This document shows, in pieces, positions 56,824 to 64,000 of a DNA stretch of 64,000 bases; position 1 is the first letter of the stretch; each line of letters opens with the position of its first letter. The DNA lies in contig NZ_JACJSI010000002.1 in NCBI RefSeq assembly GCF_014698065.1, forward strand, positions 1-64,000, read 5' to 3'. The position numbers were made by a program, and so were the translations under genes. The notes under the pieces are model-generated. The model saw nothing but the letters and a program-made list of their open reading frames with translations, was not told the origin of the DNA and made no database searches. The stretch is from Nostoc flagelliforme FACHB-838. GTDB lineage: Bacteria; Cyanobacteriota; Cyanobacteriia; Cyanobacteriales; Nostocaceae.

Positions 56824-58110
56824 ATGAATATAGCAGTGGTGGGGTTAAGCCATAAAACAGCCCCAGTAGAAGTCCGGGAAAAACTGAGCATTCCAGAACC
56901 ACAAATTGAAAGTGCGATCGCTCAACTGGTCAGCTATCCTCATATTGATGAAGTTGCAATTCTTAGCACTTGTAACCGCCTAGAAATTTATATTGTTACC
57001 AGTGAAGCAGACCAAGGTATTCGAGAAATAACTCAGTTTCTTGCGGAATATAGTAAATTGCCCGTGCTTTCTCTGAGACAACACTTATTTATGCTGCTAC
57101 ATGATGATGCAGTGATGCATATTATGCGGGTAGCAGGTGGTTTAGATAGTCTAGTACTCGGAGAAGGCCAAATTCTGGCTCAGGTGAAAACTACTCACAA
57201 ACTGGGGCAGCAATATAACGGTATAAAAACCATTTTGAATCGATTATTTAAACAAGCGCTAACAGCTGGTAAGCGGGTTCGCACTGAAACTAGTATTGGT
57301 ACTGGCGCTGTCTCTATCAGTTCGGCAGCTGTAGAGTTAGCACAAATAAAAGTCGCAAATTTAGCTGCTTGCCGAGTGGTAATTCTGGGCGCTGGTAAAA
57401 TGTCGCGGCTATTAGTGCAACACCTACTTTCTAAAGGTGCTGTGGAAATTAGTATTGTAAATCGCTCTCGTGAACGTGCCCAAGAATTGGCGAAGCAGTT
57501 CCCTGGGCAACCTATCCAGATTCATCCGTTATCAGAAATGATGGCAGTGATTGCCGATAGTGATTTGGTGTTTACAAGTACTTCGGCAACAGAGCCAATA
57601 CTTGACCGTGCCAAATTAGAAATGGTTTTAGAAGTTCAGCGCTCTTTGATGTTATTTGATATTTCTGTGCCGCGTAATGTTCATGCGGATGTAAATGAAT
57701 TGGAAAATGTGCAGGCGTTTAATGTGGATGATTTGAAGGCTGTAGTGGCGCAAAACTACGAAAGCCGTCGGAAGATTGCACAAGAAGCCGAGCGACTTTT
57801 AGAGGAAGAAGTAGAAGCTTTTGATATTTGGTGGCGCAGTTTAGAAACTGTTACCACTATTAGCTGTCTGCGAAATAAAGTCGAAACCATCCGTGAACAA
57901 GAATTAGAAAAAGCTTTGTCGAGATTGGGTTCGGAATTCGCTGAAAAACATCAAGAAGTGATTGAAGCATTAACACGGGGAATTGTCAATAAAATTTTAC
58001 ATGACCCGATGGTACAGTTGCGATCGCAGCAAGATGTTGAAGCTAGACGGCGCTGTATGCAAACTCTGCAAATGCTGTTCAACCTGGATGCAGAGGAACA
58101 ATTTAGTTAA
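56824..58110 (+). CDS. hemA: Glutamyl-tRNA reductase
   Basis: HemA reduces glutamyl-tRNA to glutamate-1-semialdehyde, the first committed step of the C5 tetrapyrrole pathway that feeds chlorophyll, haem and bilins. The N-terminal catalytic domain has [18 protein letters not shown] and the Cys nucleophile in [10 protein letters not shown]. The NADPH domain shows [13 protein letters not shown], and a long C-terminal helical domain closes the dimer. At 428 residues it is normal. It is preceded by a heptamer-repeat spacer and followed by a hairpin at 58122-58154. Confidence 0.97.
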   Translation: MNIAVVGLSHKTAPVEVREKLSIPEPQIESAIAQLVSYPHIDEVAILSTCNRLEIYIVTSEADQGIREITQFLAEYSKLPVLSLRQHLFMLLHDDAVMHIMRVAGGLDSLVLGEGQILAQVKTTHKLGQQYNGIKTILNRLFKQALTAGKRVRTETSIGTGAVSISSAAVELAQIKVANLAACRVVILGAGKMSRLLVQHLLSKGAVEISIVNRSRERAQELAKQFPGQPIQIHPLSEMMAVIADSDLVFTSTSATEPILDRAKLEMVLEVQRSLMLFDISVPRNVHADVNELENVQAFNVDDLKAVVAQNYESRRKIAQEAERLLEEEVEAFDIWWRSLETVTTISCLRNKVETIREQELEKALSRLGSEFAEKHQEVIEALTRGIVNKILHDPMVQLRSQQDVEARRRCMQTLQMLFNLDAEEQFS

Positions 58111-58121
58111 ATCTAACAACA

Positions 58122-58154
58122 AAATCCCTGGCTTCTGTAAGAAGTTGGGGATTT
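58122..58154 (+). terminator. Hairpin after hemA
   Basis: AAATCCC...CTTCT (58122-58136) pairs with AGAAG...GGGATTT (58140-58154) across a short internal bulge, 12 bases after the hemA stop. GAGCTTTTC follows as a weak T-tract. Confidence 0.6.
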
Positions 58155-58174
58155 GAGCTTTTCGATTAGATATA

Positions 58175-58204
58175 CTTCTAATTAGATAGATGTCTAATTA
58201 GAAG
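58175..58204. promoter_or_regulatory. Perfect 12-6-12 inverted repeat, likely operator of the ArsR-type gene
   Basis: CTTCTAATTAGA (58175-58186) and its exact complement TCTAATTAGAAG (58193-58204) lie around a 6-base spacer. They end 6 bases before the ATG of the ArsR-family gene. A further ATTAGATA half-site precedes it at 58165-58172. Its length and placement suit autorepression by a dimeric winged-helix protein. Confidence 0.8.
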
Positions 58205-58210
58205 TTAGTC

Positions 58211-58771
58211 ATGCAACCAGAGCAATTTAACATCTTACTCCGCTTTTTCAAGGCATTAGCGGATGATAGCCGATTAAAAATTGTAGGTATCCTAGCGAAT
58301 CAGGAGTGCAGCGTCGAAGAATTGGCGGCGCTACTGCAACTCAAGGAACCGACGGTATCTCATCATTTAGCGAAACTTAAAGAGCTAAATTTGCTGACAA
58401 TGCGTCCTGAAGGTAATAGCCGTCTGTACCAGTTGGATAGCGAGGCTTTGCAAAGCATCAGTAAGGAAATTTTTACACCTGAGAAGATAGCATCCTTGAT
58501 TGAGGATGTGGACACTGAGGCTTGGGAAAGCAAAGTGTTGAAAAACTATTTCGAGGGTGGATACCTTAAAGAAATCCCCGCTAGTCGTAAAAAGCGTCTA
58601 GTAATTCTCAAGTGGTTAGCAAACCAGTTTGATATAGGAGTTAACTACCCTGAACGCCTGGTAAATGACATTCTTAAACGCTACCATCCTGACTGCGCCA
58701 CACTGCGACGGGAGTTCATTGCTTGCCAGTTAATGCAGCGAGAAAATGGGGTTTATTGGCGTACAACATAA
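58211..58771 (+). CDS. ArsR-family regulator with C-terminal DUF2087 domain
   Basis: The N-terminal winged helix (FFKALADDSRLKIVGILANQ ... ELAALLQLKEPTVSHHLAKLKELNL) is a clear ArsR-type DNA-binding domain without an obvious metal-binding cysteine site. Residues about 118-186 form a DUF2087 domain (KRLVILKWLANQF, then YHPDCATLRREFIACQLMQRENGVYWR). The ligand is unknown. The perfect palindrome at 58175-58204, just before the start, suggests autoregulation. The HIT gene follows 45 bases later and may be under the same control. Confidence 0.9.
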   Translation: MQPEQFNILLRFFKALADDSRLKIVGILANQECSVEELAALLQLKEPTVSHHLAKLKELNLLTMRPEGNSRLYQLDSEALQSISKEIFTPEKIASLIEDVDTEAWESKVLKNYFEGGYLKEIPASRKKRLVILKWLANQFDIGVNYPERLVNDILKRYHPDCATLRREFIACQLMQRENGVYWRTT

Positions 58772-58816
58772 ATTATGAAAGTTATGTATTAAATTTCAGT
58801 GACAAGGAGATGATGG

Positions 58817-59281
58817 ATGTTAGTGGATGAATGCCTTGCTTGCAGAGTACTGGCTGGAAAAGTACAAGCACCTGGTGGGGTTATTTATGAAGATGATTAC
58901 TGGGTTGTAGAACATTCTTTGAATCCTGTTCTGTTACCAGGATATTTAATTATCAAACTCAAACGTCATTGTGAACATTTAGCGCAACTTACACCAGAAG
59001 AAGCGAGTGCATTAGGGGGAATTATCCAAAACACCTGTTCAGCACTTTCACAAATAGTTAAACCCGCTAAGATTCATGTTTGTTCGTGGGGGGAACAAGT
59101 CAAGCACATCCACTTTCATATTATTCCTCGTTCATCAACTATGCCTATAGGAAATCTTAAACTGTTAATTTATCTACGAATAAAAAACTTACTCAATAAA
59201 CTAGGTTTAAGCAAGTGGGTAAGTGATGCCGAAGCAGCAGAAATTAGCCAACAAGTTAAACAAATACTTTTACAGATTTAA
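58817..59281 (+). CDS. HIT-family protein
   Basis: This 154-residue histidine-triad hydrolase/transferase-like protein has the catalytic HxHxH motif in VKHIHFHIIPRS and the upstream YWVVEHSLNPVLLPGYLIIKLKRH segment. Two cysteines near the N-terminus (CLACRV) resemble the CxxC of other HIT members. Nucleotide specificity cannot be set. It probably shares a transcript with the ArsR-type gene 45 bases upstream. Confidence 0.88.
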   Translation: MLVDECLACRVLAGKVQAPGGVIYEDDYWVVEHSLNPVLLPGYLIIKLKRHCEHLAQLTPEEASALGGIIQNTCSALSQIVKPAKIHVCSWGEQVKHIHFHIIPRSSTMPIGNLKLLIYLRIKNLLNKLGLSKWVSDAEAAEISQQVKQILLQI

Positions 59282-59484
59282 ACATAGATGAATATGATCT
59301 ATGGCAAATTAATATAGCAGAATTCAGGAGCCAGAATGGACTACACCCTGCGACGCTAACAGAAGTAAAACAGTCTCTATGCCTGGCTTTGAGACTTAGG
59401 TTATGTACCTCACAAACTTGAAAGTCGCTGTATCAGCAAAAATTTTAGCCACGCAATAACCGCACAATCATAGGTCGTATTTTT

Positions 59485-60075
59485 ATGCAGTTAGAAACAC
59501 AAAAATTTTATTACACACCTGAAGAGTATTTAGAAATTGAAGAAAAGGCAGAATATAAAAGTGAATACCGTGATGGTGAAATTGTACCGATGACGGGTGG
59601 CACTACAAATCATAATAAAATTGCTTTGAATTTAGCTGCATCCTTAAAAATTGCTTTAAGGCGTAAAAATTATGATGTTTATATTGGTGATGTGCGTTTA
59701 TGGATACCCCGTTATCAGCAGCATACATATCCCGATGTGATGGTGATTGAGGGACAACCTATTTATACAGGAACCAGCACAACAACGGTTATGAACCCGA
59801 TGTTAATTGCTGAAGTTTTATCTAAATCGACTAAAAATTATGACCAAGGCGATAAGTTTCTTTATTATCGCTCTATTCCAGAATTCAAAGAATATATTTT
59901 AATTGACCAATATCAGTATCATGTGATGCAGTATGTAAAAACTGCCGAAAGTCAATGGTCATTTACTGAACTTGAACACGAATCTGCAATTTTATCACTG
60001 CAAACGGTTGATTTTCAAATTGAATTGCGCGACCTTTATGAGCAAGTAAATTTTGCAGAAAATAACGAAGATTAA
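59485..60075 (+). CDS. Uma2/DUF820-family putative endonuclease
   Basis: This 196-residue protein has a PD-(D/E)xK-like fold: PEEYLEIEEKAEYKSEYRDGEI at the start, a YPDVMVIEG strand with the first acid, and MLIAEVLSKSTKNYDQGDKFLYY with the following Glu and Lys. The family is greatly expanded in filamentous cyanobacteria and its activity is not settled. It converges on a second, diverged Uma2 gene; an ABC-ATPase relic lies between them. Confidence 0.85.
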   Translation: MQLETQKFYYTPEEYLEIEEKAEYKSEYRDGEIVPMTGGTTNHNKIALNLAASLKIALRRKNYDVYIGDVRLWIPRYQQHTYPDVMVIEGQPIYTGTSTTTVMNPMLIAEVLSKSTKNYDQGDKFLYYRSIPEFKEYILIDQYQYHVMQYVKTAESQWSFTELEHESAILSLQTVDFQIELRDLYEQVNFAENNED

Positions 60076-60086
60076 AAAATAAAGCT

Positions 60087-60134
60087 CCGATTCACCCCGG
60101 ATACTGGTTTATCCAACAAAATTAGCTTGAAATT
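60087..60134 (-). pseudogene. 48-bp relic of a livG-like ATPase (Walker B region)
   Basis: On the minus strand this reads NFKLILLDKPVSGVNR. It matches the Walker B segment NPKLILLDEPAAGVNP of livG at 61135-61180, and by my count 38 of 46 bases are the same. The essential Glu of Walker B is now Lys. It lies about 1 kb from livG on the same strand with no other recognisable ATPase sequence around it, so it is a decayed partial copy. Confidence 0.7.
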
Positions 60135-60163
60135 GTTTAACAAGTAGCTACCAAAATCCTTCA

Positions 60164-60739
60164 CTAAATTTGTGTTTCTTCCTCGGTAAAGATAGGAGGC
60201 CACAATTCAGTAACAGGCAATTCCCAACCTGGAAAAAGTTCTGGTATAGTTAAAATCTCGCCATTTTCTAAAACCGTTGGTTCGCCTATAGAGCGATAAA
60301 TTGTAACTGTCTCTTCATCAGGATCAATTAAAATCCCGACAACTGCTCCTAGTTCTATAAATTTCAGAATTTTAGCTGCTATAAGTTTAATTTTATCGCT
60401 CTGAGATTTAATTTCTACCACCAAGTCAGGGACAAGTTCTCCAAAGTAACGAGGACTTTGGAGAAGTCGGGAAGCACGAACAAAGGAAACATCGGGTGCT
60501 TTGAGGTTTGTATCTGGCATGATGAAACCGCCAGCAGAATCAAATACTCTTCCCCAGCGACGAGGATTTATCCAAGCAAAGAGAAAGGCGATGAGACGAC
60601 TACTGATTTCGCTAGATACAATATCTGACAGCCCTATAATTGAAATTTTCCCATTTTCGAGTTCCATCTGGTAATCTAAACCTGCTTCAGTAAAAGCGGT
60701 TTGAACTTGCTCTAAATCTCTGACTGTCATCATTGACAT
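60164..60739 (-). CDS. Uma2/DUF820-family putative endonuclease
   Basis: This is a second Uma2 protein. MENGKISIIGLSDIVSSEISS and APDVSFVRASRLLQ (first acid), then LVPDLVVEIKSQSDK (E-x-K motif), give the PD-(D/E)xK pattern. It differs considerably from the one at 59485, so they are not a recent duplicate. The ATG at 60739 (MSMMTVRDLEQVQ) is likely; the frame opens at 60781. The genes are tail to tail with a livG-like relic between them. Confidence 0.85.
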   Translation of the reverse strand: MSMMTVRDLEQVQTAFTEAGLDYQMELENGKISIIGLSDIVSSEISSRLIAFLFAWINPRRWGRVFDSAGGFIMPDTNLKAPDVSFVRASRLLQSPRYFGELVPDLVVEIKSQSDKIKLIAAKILKFIELGAVVGILIDPDEETVTIYRSIGEPTVLENGEILTIPELFPGWELPVTELWPPIFTEEETQI

Positions 60740-60872
60740 AAAAAGCTTTTTCCACTCATATATGCAACTCGATTTTAACAAGAGACAAATTTCCGAAGAT
60801 TTGACACTGTGTGCGGCTTTCTCTCAAACCTAAGCCTACAACCGTTTCCTAGCAGCAAATCAGAGTAAGAAT

Positions 60873-60904
60873 AAAAGCCTCTCTCCCTGTGTGGGAGAGC
60901 TTTG
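60873..60904 (-). terminator. Terminator after livG
   Basis: On the minus strand CTCTCCC-ACACA-GGGAGAG (60881-60899) forms a stem that extends to AAAGC/GGCTTTT and is followed by TTTTATTC. It ends 22 bases after the livG stop. Confidence 0.75.
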
Positions 60905-60925
60905 GAAAAGAAAGCTAATCGTACT

Positions 60926-61708
60926 CTATTTCCCCAAATAAGCTTCTAGAACTTTGGGATTAGTTTGAATTTCTGCGGGTGAACCGTCAGCCAAATTCTG
61001 CCCTTCGGCGAGTACCCAAACACGATCGCACAAGGACATAATCACATCCATATTGTGTTCGATAATCAAAAAGGTCATCCCATCTTCACGGTTCCAAGTG
61101 ATAATGCGATCGCAAATATCATCAATCAATTTTGGATTCACCCCAGCAGCTGGTTCATCCAACAAAATTAACTTGGGATTAGTCATTAGCGCCCGTCCCA
61201 TTTCTAGCAGCTTACGTTGTCCACCAGACAAGCAACCAGCATAATCGTGTGCTTTTTTTGCCAAGCCCACTGATTCTAATAGAAACATTGCTCGCTCTTG
61301 CAGTTGCTTTTCTTCCTTAGCCACGATGTGCGGTTGCAACTGCACTTGCCAAAAGTTCTCACCCGTTTGTTTTTGCGCCGCCAGCAGCATATTTTCTAAC
61401 ACAGATAACCGCGAGAGAGTTCGTGCAACCTGAAAGGTGCGGATTACTCCCTGCTGGGCAATTTGATATGGTTGCAAACTGTGAATCGGTTCGCCGTCAA
61501 AAATTACTCGTCCCTTATCTGGGCGGATGAAGTTTGAGAGTAAGTTAAATAAAGTGGTTTTACCAGCACCATTGGGGCCAATTAAGCCCGTGATGCTGCC
61601 TTTAGCAACTTCGATTCTCGCCTCATTAACTGCTTTGACACCACCAAAACTTTTAGAAAGTCCAGTGGCTACCAAAAGGGGAAGTGGCGATGGCTGGTTA
61701 TTTACCAA
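60926..61708 (-). CDS. livG: Branched-chain/neutral amino acid ABC transporter ATP-binding protein (LivG type)
   Basis: This 260-residue ATPase has Walker A (GPNGAGKTTLFNLL), the Q-loop with VIRTFQVART, signature CLSGGQRKLLEMGRAL, Walker B LILLDEPAAGVNP and H-loop IIEHNMD. DEPAAGVNP plus EHNMDVIMSLCDR is the LivG subtype of the hydrophobic amino acid family. Its start overlaps the livM stop by 11 bases (61698-61708). In related cyanobacteria the cognate binding protein and second ATPase often lie elsewhere, as they do here. It could equally be Nat-type by name; substrate unverified. Confidence 0.9.
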   Translation of the reverse strand: MVNNQPSPLPLLVATGLSKSFGGVKAVNEARIEVAKGSITGLIGPNGAGKTTLFNLLSNFIRPDKGRVIFDGEPIHSLQPYQIAQQGVIRTFQVARTLSRLSVLENMLLAAQKQTGENFWQVQLQPHIVAKEEKQLQERAMFLLESVGLAKKAHDYAGCLSGGQRKLLEMGRALMTNPKLILLDEPAAGVNPKLIDDICDRIITWNREDGMTFLIIEHNMDVIMSLCDRVWVLAEGQNLADGSPAEIQTNPKVLEAYLGK

Positions 61709-62831
61709 GAGTAAGTTCCTCCTTTTTCCCTAAGATACCTTGAGGACGCCAAATCATCAGTACCATCAAAATTAGTCCGATTACCATGATCCGAAATGCA
61801 CCCAAACGGGCTTCATCAAGGGTAACGATTCTAGGTAAAACTTCCCGCGTCAGCGCATCGTAAGCAAAGAAAATTACAGCACCTAATATTGTGCCAACGT
61901 TATTACCAGAACCGCCTAAAATCACCATAATCCAAGTGTCAAAGGTAATTTGGGGTTGAAAGTTATCAGGGTAAATAGCGCCCAGTTGCCAAGCAAAAAA
62001 AGCACCAGCGATACCCGCGATCGCACCCCCTAACATGAGAGATTGTAATTTATACCAAAAGACATTTTTCCCCAGCGCCTTGGGAATCTCTTCATCTTCA
62101 CGGATGGCTTTAAGAATTCTACCCCAAGGCGATCGCACCAAAATTTCTAACCGCCAATATACAAGGGCTAAAACCAGCAGCAACACCAGCATTAAACCCG
62201 CTTTGGGATTGTAATTATACAGTCCGATCACCCCAGAAATATAAATCGCTGCTGCTAAAGCTGCTAACAAAATTCCCACACCCAAGCGGGATATAAATTC
62301 TTGTTTGCTAGTTGTTCTTTTACCTAAATCAGTAGTCCGAGATATTTGGGTGATACGAATCCATCGCCATAACGTAAAAAAAGCTACAGCAGTTAGTAGC
62401 GTTAACAATCCAATCATCACTAATCTGACAAACAAATTCGGCTCTGTAGATAGCGGTATGGGATAACTTTGTACACCAAATGCTCCAGAAATCCAAGTGT
62501 CACCCACAGGTAATTCCTGGTTATTTACTACCAAACGAATTAATTCCCCTGTACCAATAGTGACAATTGACAGATAATCTTCCCGCAAGCGTAGAGTTGC
62601 AAAACCAATTACCAAACCCAACAAGGCGGCGACAATTGCCCCAGCTACTGCCGATATCAGTAAAGGTACGCCCTTCAAGCTTAACAATACGGTTGTATAT
62701 GCTCCCAGGGTCATGAAAGCAATATGACCAAAGTTAATTAACCCCGTAAAGCCCCACTGCAAATTGAGTCCCAGAGCGAATAGAGCGAAAAGTGCTGTAG
62801 AAATTGCTAAGAAAATGAGATAGTCAACCAT
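61698..62831 (-). CDS. livM: Branched-chain/neutral amino acid ABC transporter permease (LivM type)
   Basis: This 377-residue integral membrane protein has about ten hydrophobic segments and the LivM/LivH signature GLNLQWGFTGLINFGHIAFM. An EAA-like loop (SPWGRILKAIREDEEIPKALGKNV) contacts the ATPase. It is longer than usual because of an extra segment at about residues 160-185 (RITQISRTTDLGKRTTSKQ). The start codon directly follows a heptamer repeat, so no Shine-Dalgarno site is visible. It forms an operon with livG. Confidence 0.9.
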   Translation of the reverse strand: MVDYLIFLAISTALFALFALGLNLQWGFTGLINFGHIAFMTLGAYTTVLLSLKGVPLLISAVAGAIVAALLGLVIGFATLRLREDYLSIVTIGTGELIRLVVNNQELPVGDTWISGAFGVQSYPIPLSTEPNLFVRLVMIGLLTLLTAVAFFTLWRWIRITQISRTTDLGKRTTSKQEFISRLGVGILLAALAAAIYISGVIGLYNYNPKAGLMLVLLLVLALVYWRLEILVRSPWGRILKAIREDEEIPKALGKNVFWYKLQSLMLGGAIAGIAGAFFAWQLGAIYPDNFQPQITFDTWIMVILGGSGNNVGTILGAVIFFAYDALTREVLPRIVTLDEARLGAFRIMVIGLILMVLMIWRPQGILGKKEELTLGK

Positions 62832-63171
62832 ATTTGGGGAATGGGGAATGGGAAATGGGAAATGGGAAATGGGGAATGGGGAATGGGGAATGGTTATTTA
62901 CCGCCTACTCCATTACTTCTCGCTTTGTGCATTTTTCACTCGGAATCGGGTTTAGGGTAAAGGGTACTGGGTTTGGGTTAAAGGTTTTTTCTTTCCCTTT
63001 TTCCTTTTCCCTTTTCGCCAAAACCCGAGAAGTATTGCCCCCTACTTTCTAGTACAGATGCGATTAACGCGTCTCTCCCTAAGCGAATAAATTTTAGCGT
63101 AGCTTGAGCGGAGCTAATTTTTTGGGAATACTATTTATTGTTGGTGTTTGCTGGTGGGGAATAATTGACGT
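62832..63171. other. Repeat-rich divergent spacer
   Basis: The spacer contains the heptamer array (62835-62894). A pyrimidine-rich TTTTTTCTTTCCCTTTTTCC stretch lies around 62986, and a GATGCGATTAACGCGTCTCTC variant (about 63058-63078) is related to the palindromes in the radical SAM gene. No gene is seen. It must carry the livM promoter and that of the small gene pair at 63172. Confidence 0.5.
62835..62894. repeat. GGGGAATG/GGGAAAT tandem heptamer repeat
   Basis: There are eight or so imperfect tandem units of the class GGGAATG / GGGAAAT, lying directly before the livM start. The same class forms the pyrF start (2746-2774). The plus-strand ORF at 62834-63052 is only a translation of this repeat. 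Confidence 0.85.
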
Positions 63172-63369
63172 ATGAATTTGCTGCGACTGAGAATGCATCA
63201 CCTAATCGAGCAGTTAGGCGATGACGATTTGCAAGACATTTGGAACGTTCTTGAAGGTTTATATTATGACTTTTATATGCTCAAAGCGATACAACAAGTT
63301 AAGCGATCGCAGCAACCGTGGGATATCTTAACCCATGAAGAAGCGGTAAGACTGTTGATGTTTTTTTGA
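63172..63369 (+). CDS. Small antitoxin-like protein (65 aa)
   Basis: This 65-residue acidic protein begins MNLLRLRMHHLIEQLGDDDLQDIWNVLEG and ends LTHEEAVRLLMFF. The short helical sequence and position before a RelE-like gene suit an antitoxin, but no DNA-binding fold is recognised. It lies 61 bases before the GTG preferred for the downstream gene. Confidence 0.6.
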   Translation: MNLLRLRMHHLIEQLGDDDLQDIWNVLEGLYYDFYMLKAIQQVKRSQQPWDILTHEEAVRLLMFF

Positions 63370-63430
63370 TTCAGCAGCGCTTTCTTTTCTTGTGCCAGTG
63401 GCCCCTCAAGTTTTGGTTAAGGAACGCCTA

Positions 63431-63688
63431 GTGAGTCTGGAAATGCGCTATGCCAGGTCTTTTTTGCTAGACCTGAAGAATTTAGAACCTGCCGCCTACG
63501 AGCGGGTGCATGATTTTGTGTTTATTGAGTTAGCCCAAAAGTGGCAGTTAACCGATTTAAAAGAGCTACGACAGCTAGATAGTGAAGGCATTTTTCACCG
63601 CTTTACCCTCGATAATTATCTGATTGGTATAGAAATTAGAGGTGAAATTGTGAAATTTCTGCGTGTCATCCCTATGCCAGATGTTTAA
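63431..63688 (+). CDS. RelE/ParE-like toxin candidate
   Basis: The sequence SLEMRYARSFLLDLKNLEPAA, then ELRQLDSEGIFHRFTLDNYLIGIEIRGEIVKFLRVIPM, has the RelE/ParE layout: a first strand with a (S/R)-F-x-x-D-L-x-x-L helix and the C-terminal (Y/F)R-x-x-x-x-N/D-Y-R-I/L-G-x-x-x-x strand pair. The open frame begins at GTG 63392; GTG 63431 or ATG 63443 is likelier for the core. It pairs with the small gene upstream. The catalytic residues differ between family members, so activity is uncertain. Confidence 0.65.
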   Translation: MSLEMRYARSFLLDLKNLEPAAYERVHDFVFIELAQKWQLTDLKELRQLDSEGIFHRFTLDNYLIGIEIRGEIVKFLRVIPMPDV

Positions 63689-63800
63689 AGTGAAGAGTCA
63701 ACAGGACACTTAAAACTGTAAACTGTATAACGCTAGGCAGGGATCGCTATAACCTTCCATTAAACTGGTTTTTGAAAAACACTTTATTTGAGATTTCCCT

Positions 63801-64000
63801 ATGGATGCTAGGGCACTTTGGCAACGATACCAAAACTGGTTATATTTCCACGAGGGATTGGGACTGTACTTAGACATAAGTCGAATACGGTTCGATGATG
63901 CCTTCGTGGATTCCTTGCGTCCGAAGTTTGACAAGGCGTTTGCGGATATGGCTCAACTGGAGAAGGGTGCGATCGCAAATCCTGACGAGAACCGCATGGT
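63801..64000 (+). CDS. pgi: Glucose-6-phosphate isomerase, N-terminal part (window edge)
   Basis: The last 200 bases are an open frame from the ATG at 63801. It reads [18 protein letters not shown], then [20 protein letters not shown] and [19 protein letters not shown], running off the window. This is the distinctive start of cyanobacterial glucose-6-phosphate isomerase, which interconverts glucose-6-P and fructose-6-P in glycolysis, glycogen metabolism and the oxidative pentose pathway. Only about 66 codons are visible, so the catalytic residues are outside the window. Confidence 0.85.
   Translation, partial: MDARALWQRYQNWLYFHEGLGLYLDISRIRFDDAFVDSLRPKFDKAFADMAQLEKGAIANPDENRM

Noticed and set aside
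62834..63052. Plus-strand ORF starting [12 protein letters not shown]
   Set aside because: It is a direct translation of the heptamer repeat, with no conserved continuation, and it lies in the livM promoter region.
63710..63934. Minus-strand ORF of 74 codons near the right edge
   Set aside because: The plus strand here encodes the start of glucose-6-phosphate isomerase from 63801; the minus ORF is its shadow.

Overview
The window looks like chromosomal DNA of a filamentous, Nostoc-type (Nostocales) cyanobacterium. The evidence is the frequent GCGATCGC (HIP1) octamers, heptamer repeats of the GGGAATG/GGGAAAT type in gene spacers, ferredoxin-type glutamate synthase, class II fructose/sedoheptulose bisphosphatase (GlpX), glutamyl-tRNA reductase, a cyanobacterial RNase E ending in an arginine-rich tail, and many small cyanobacterial DUF proteins. 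No tRNA, rRNA or CRISPR array was recognised. Most of the window is core genome with mobile or decaying DNA scattered through it.

Layout. 1-1.2 kb: the end of an IS630-type element abuts a phosphotransferase gene that has lost its 5' end. 1.3-9.4 kb: a tyrS-pyrF-hypothetical operon, a bifunctional penicillin-binding protein, DUF1825, a J-domain/TPR protein, a TM2 protein, a helix-hairpin-helix protein and signal peptidase I. 9.4-11 kb: an AT-rich stretch without clear genes. 11-20.7 kb: polysaccharide deacetylase, a methyltransferase, ferredoxin-glutamate synthase and a secreted phosphodiester-glycosidase-type protein. 21-27.5 kb: a cupin, an IscA-like protein and the str cluster rpsL-rpsG-fusA-tuf-rpsJ behind a perfect-consensus promoter. 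27.7-37 kb: a LON-domain protein, pheA, DUF1997, rnhB-rne and a B12-type radical SAM protein. 37-45 kb: a STAS protein, clpS, a CPBP protease, small hypotheticals, a pentapeptide-repeat/DICT-HD pair and a second radical SAM protein. 45-50.5 kb: DUF1830, a DUF4079/PH-like/ABC-ATPase cluster, an OmpR-type regulator, DUF6761, and grxD-bolA. 50.7-55.2 kb: a secreted hypothetical, an orphan TnpB, plsC, tadA, grxC and DUF981. 55.5-64 kb: glpX, hemA, an ArsR-type regulator with a palindromic operator, a HIT protein, two Uma2 genes, livG-livM, a possible toxin-antitoxin pair and the first 200 bases of pgi.

Main points of interest. The TnpB at 51490-52710 keeps two RuvC catalytic acids, but the third motif reads HHNRNKNAS instead of HDRDxNAA, so it is probably nuclease-dead. 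A 12-6-12 perfect inverted repeat lies 7 bp before the ArsR-type gene. A 48-bp relic of a livG-like ATPase sits between the two Uma2 genes. A 58-codon relic of a secreted repeat-protein C-terminus lies at 40677-40850. A perfect palindrome covers both stop codons of DUF1997 and rnhB, so both proteins end in -NAE. Palindromic and heptamer repeats have entered coding sequence (the radical SAM gene and the pyrF start). I did not find a clear multi-gene system of unknown type; the dead TnpB and the DUF4079/PH-like/ABC-ATPase cluster come closest.
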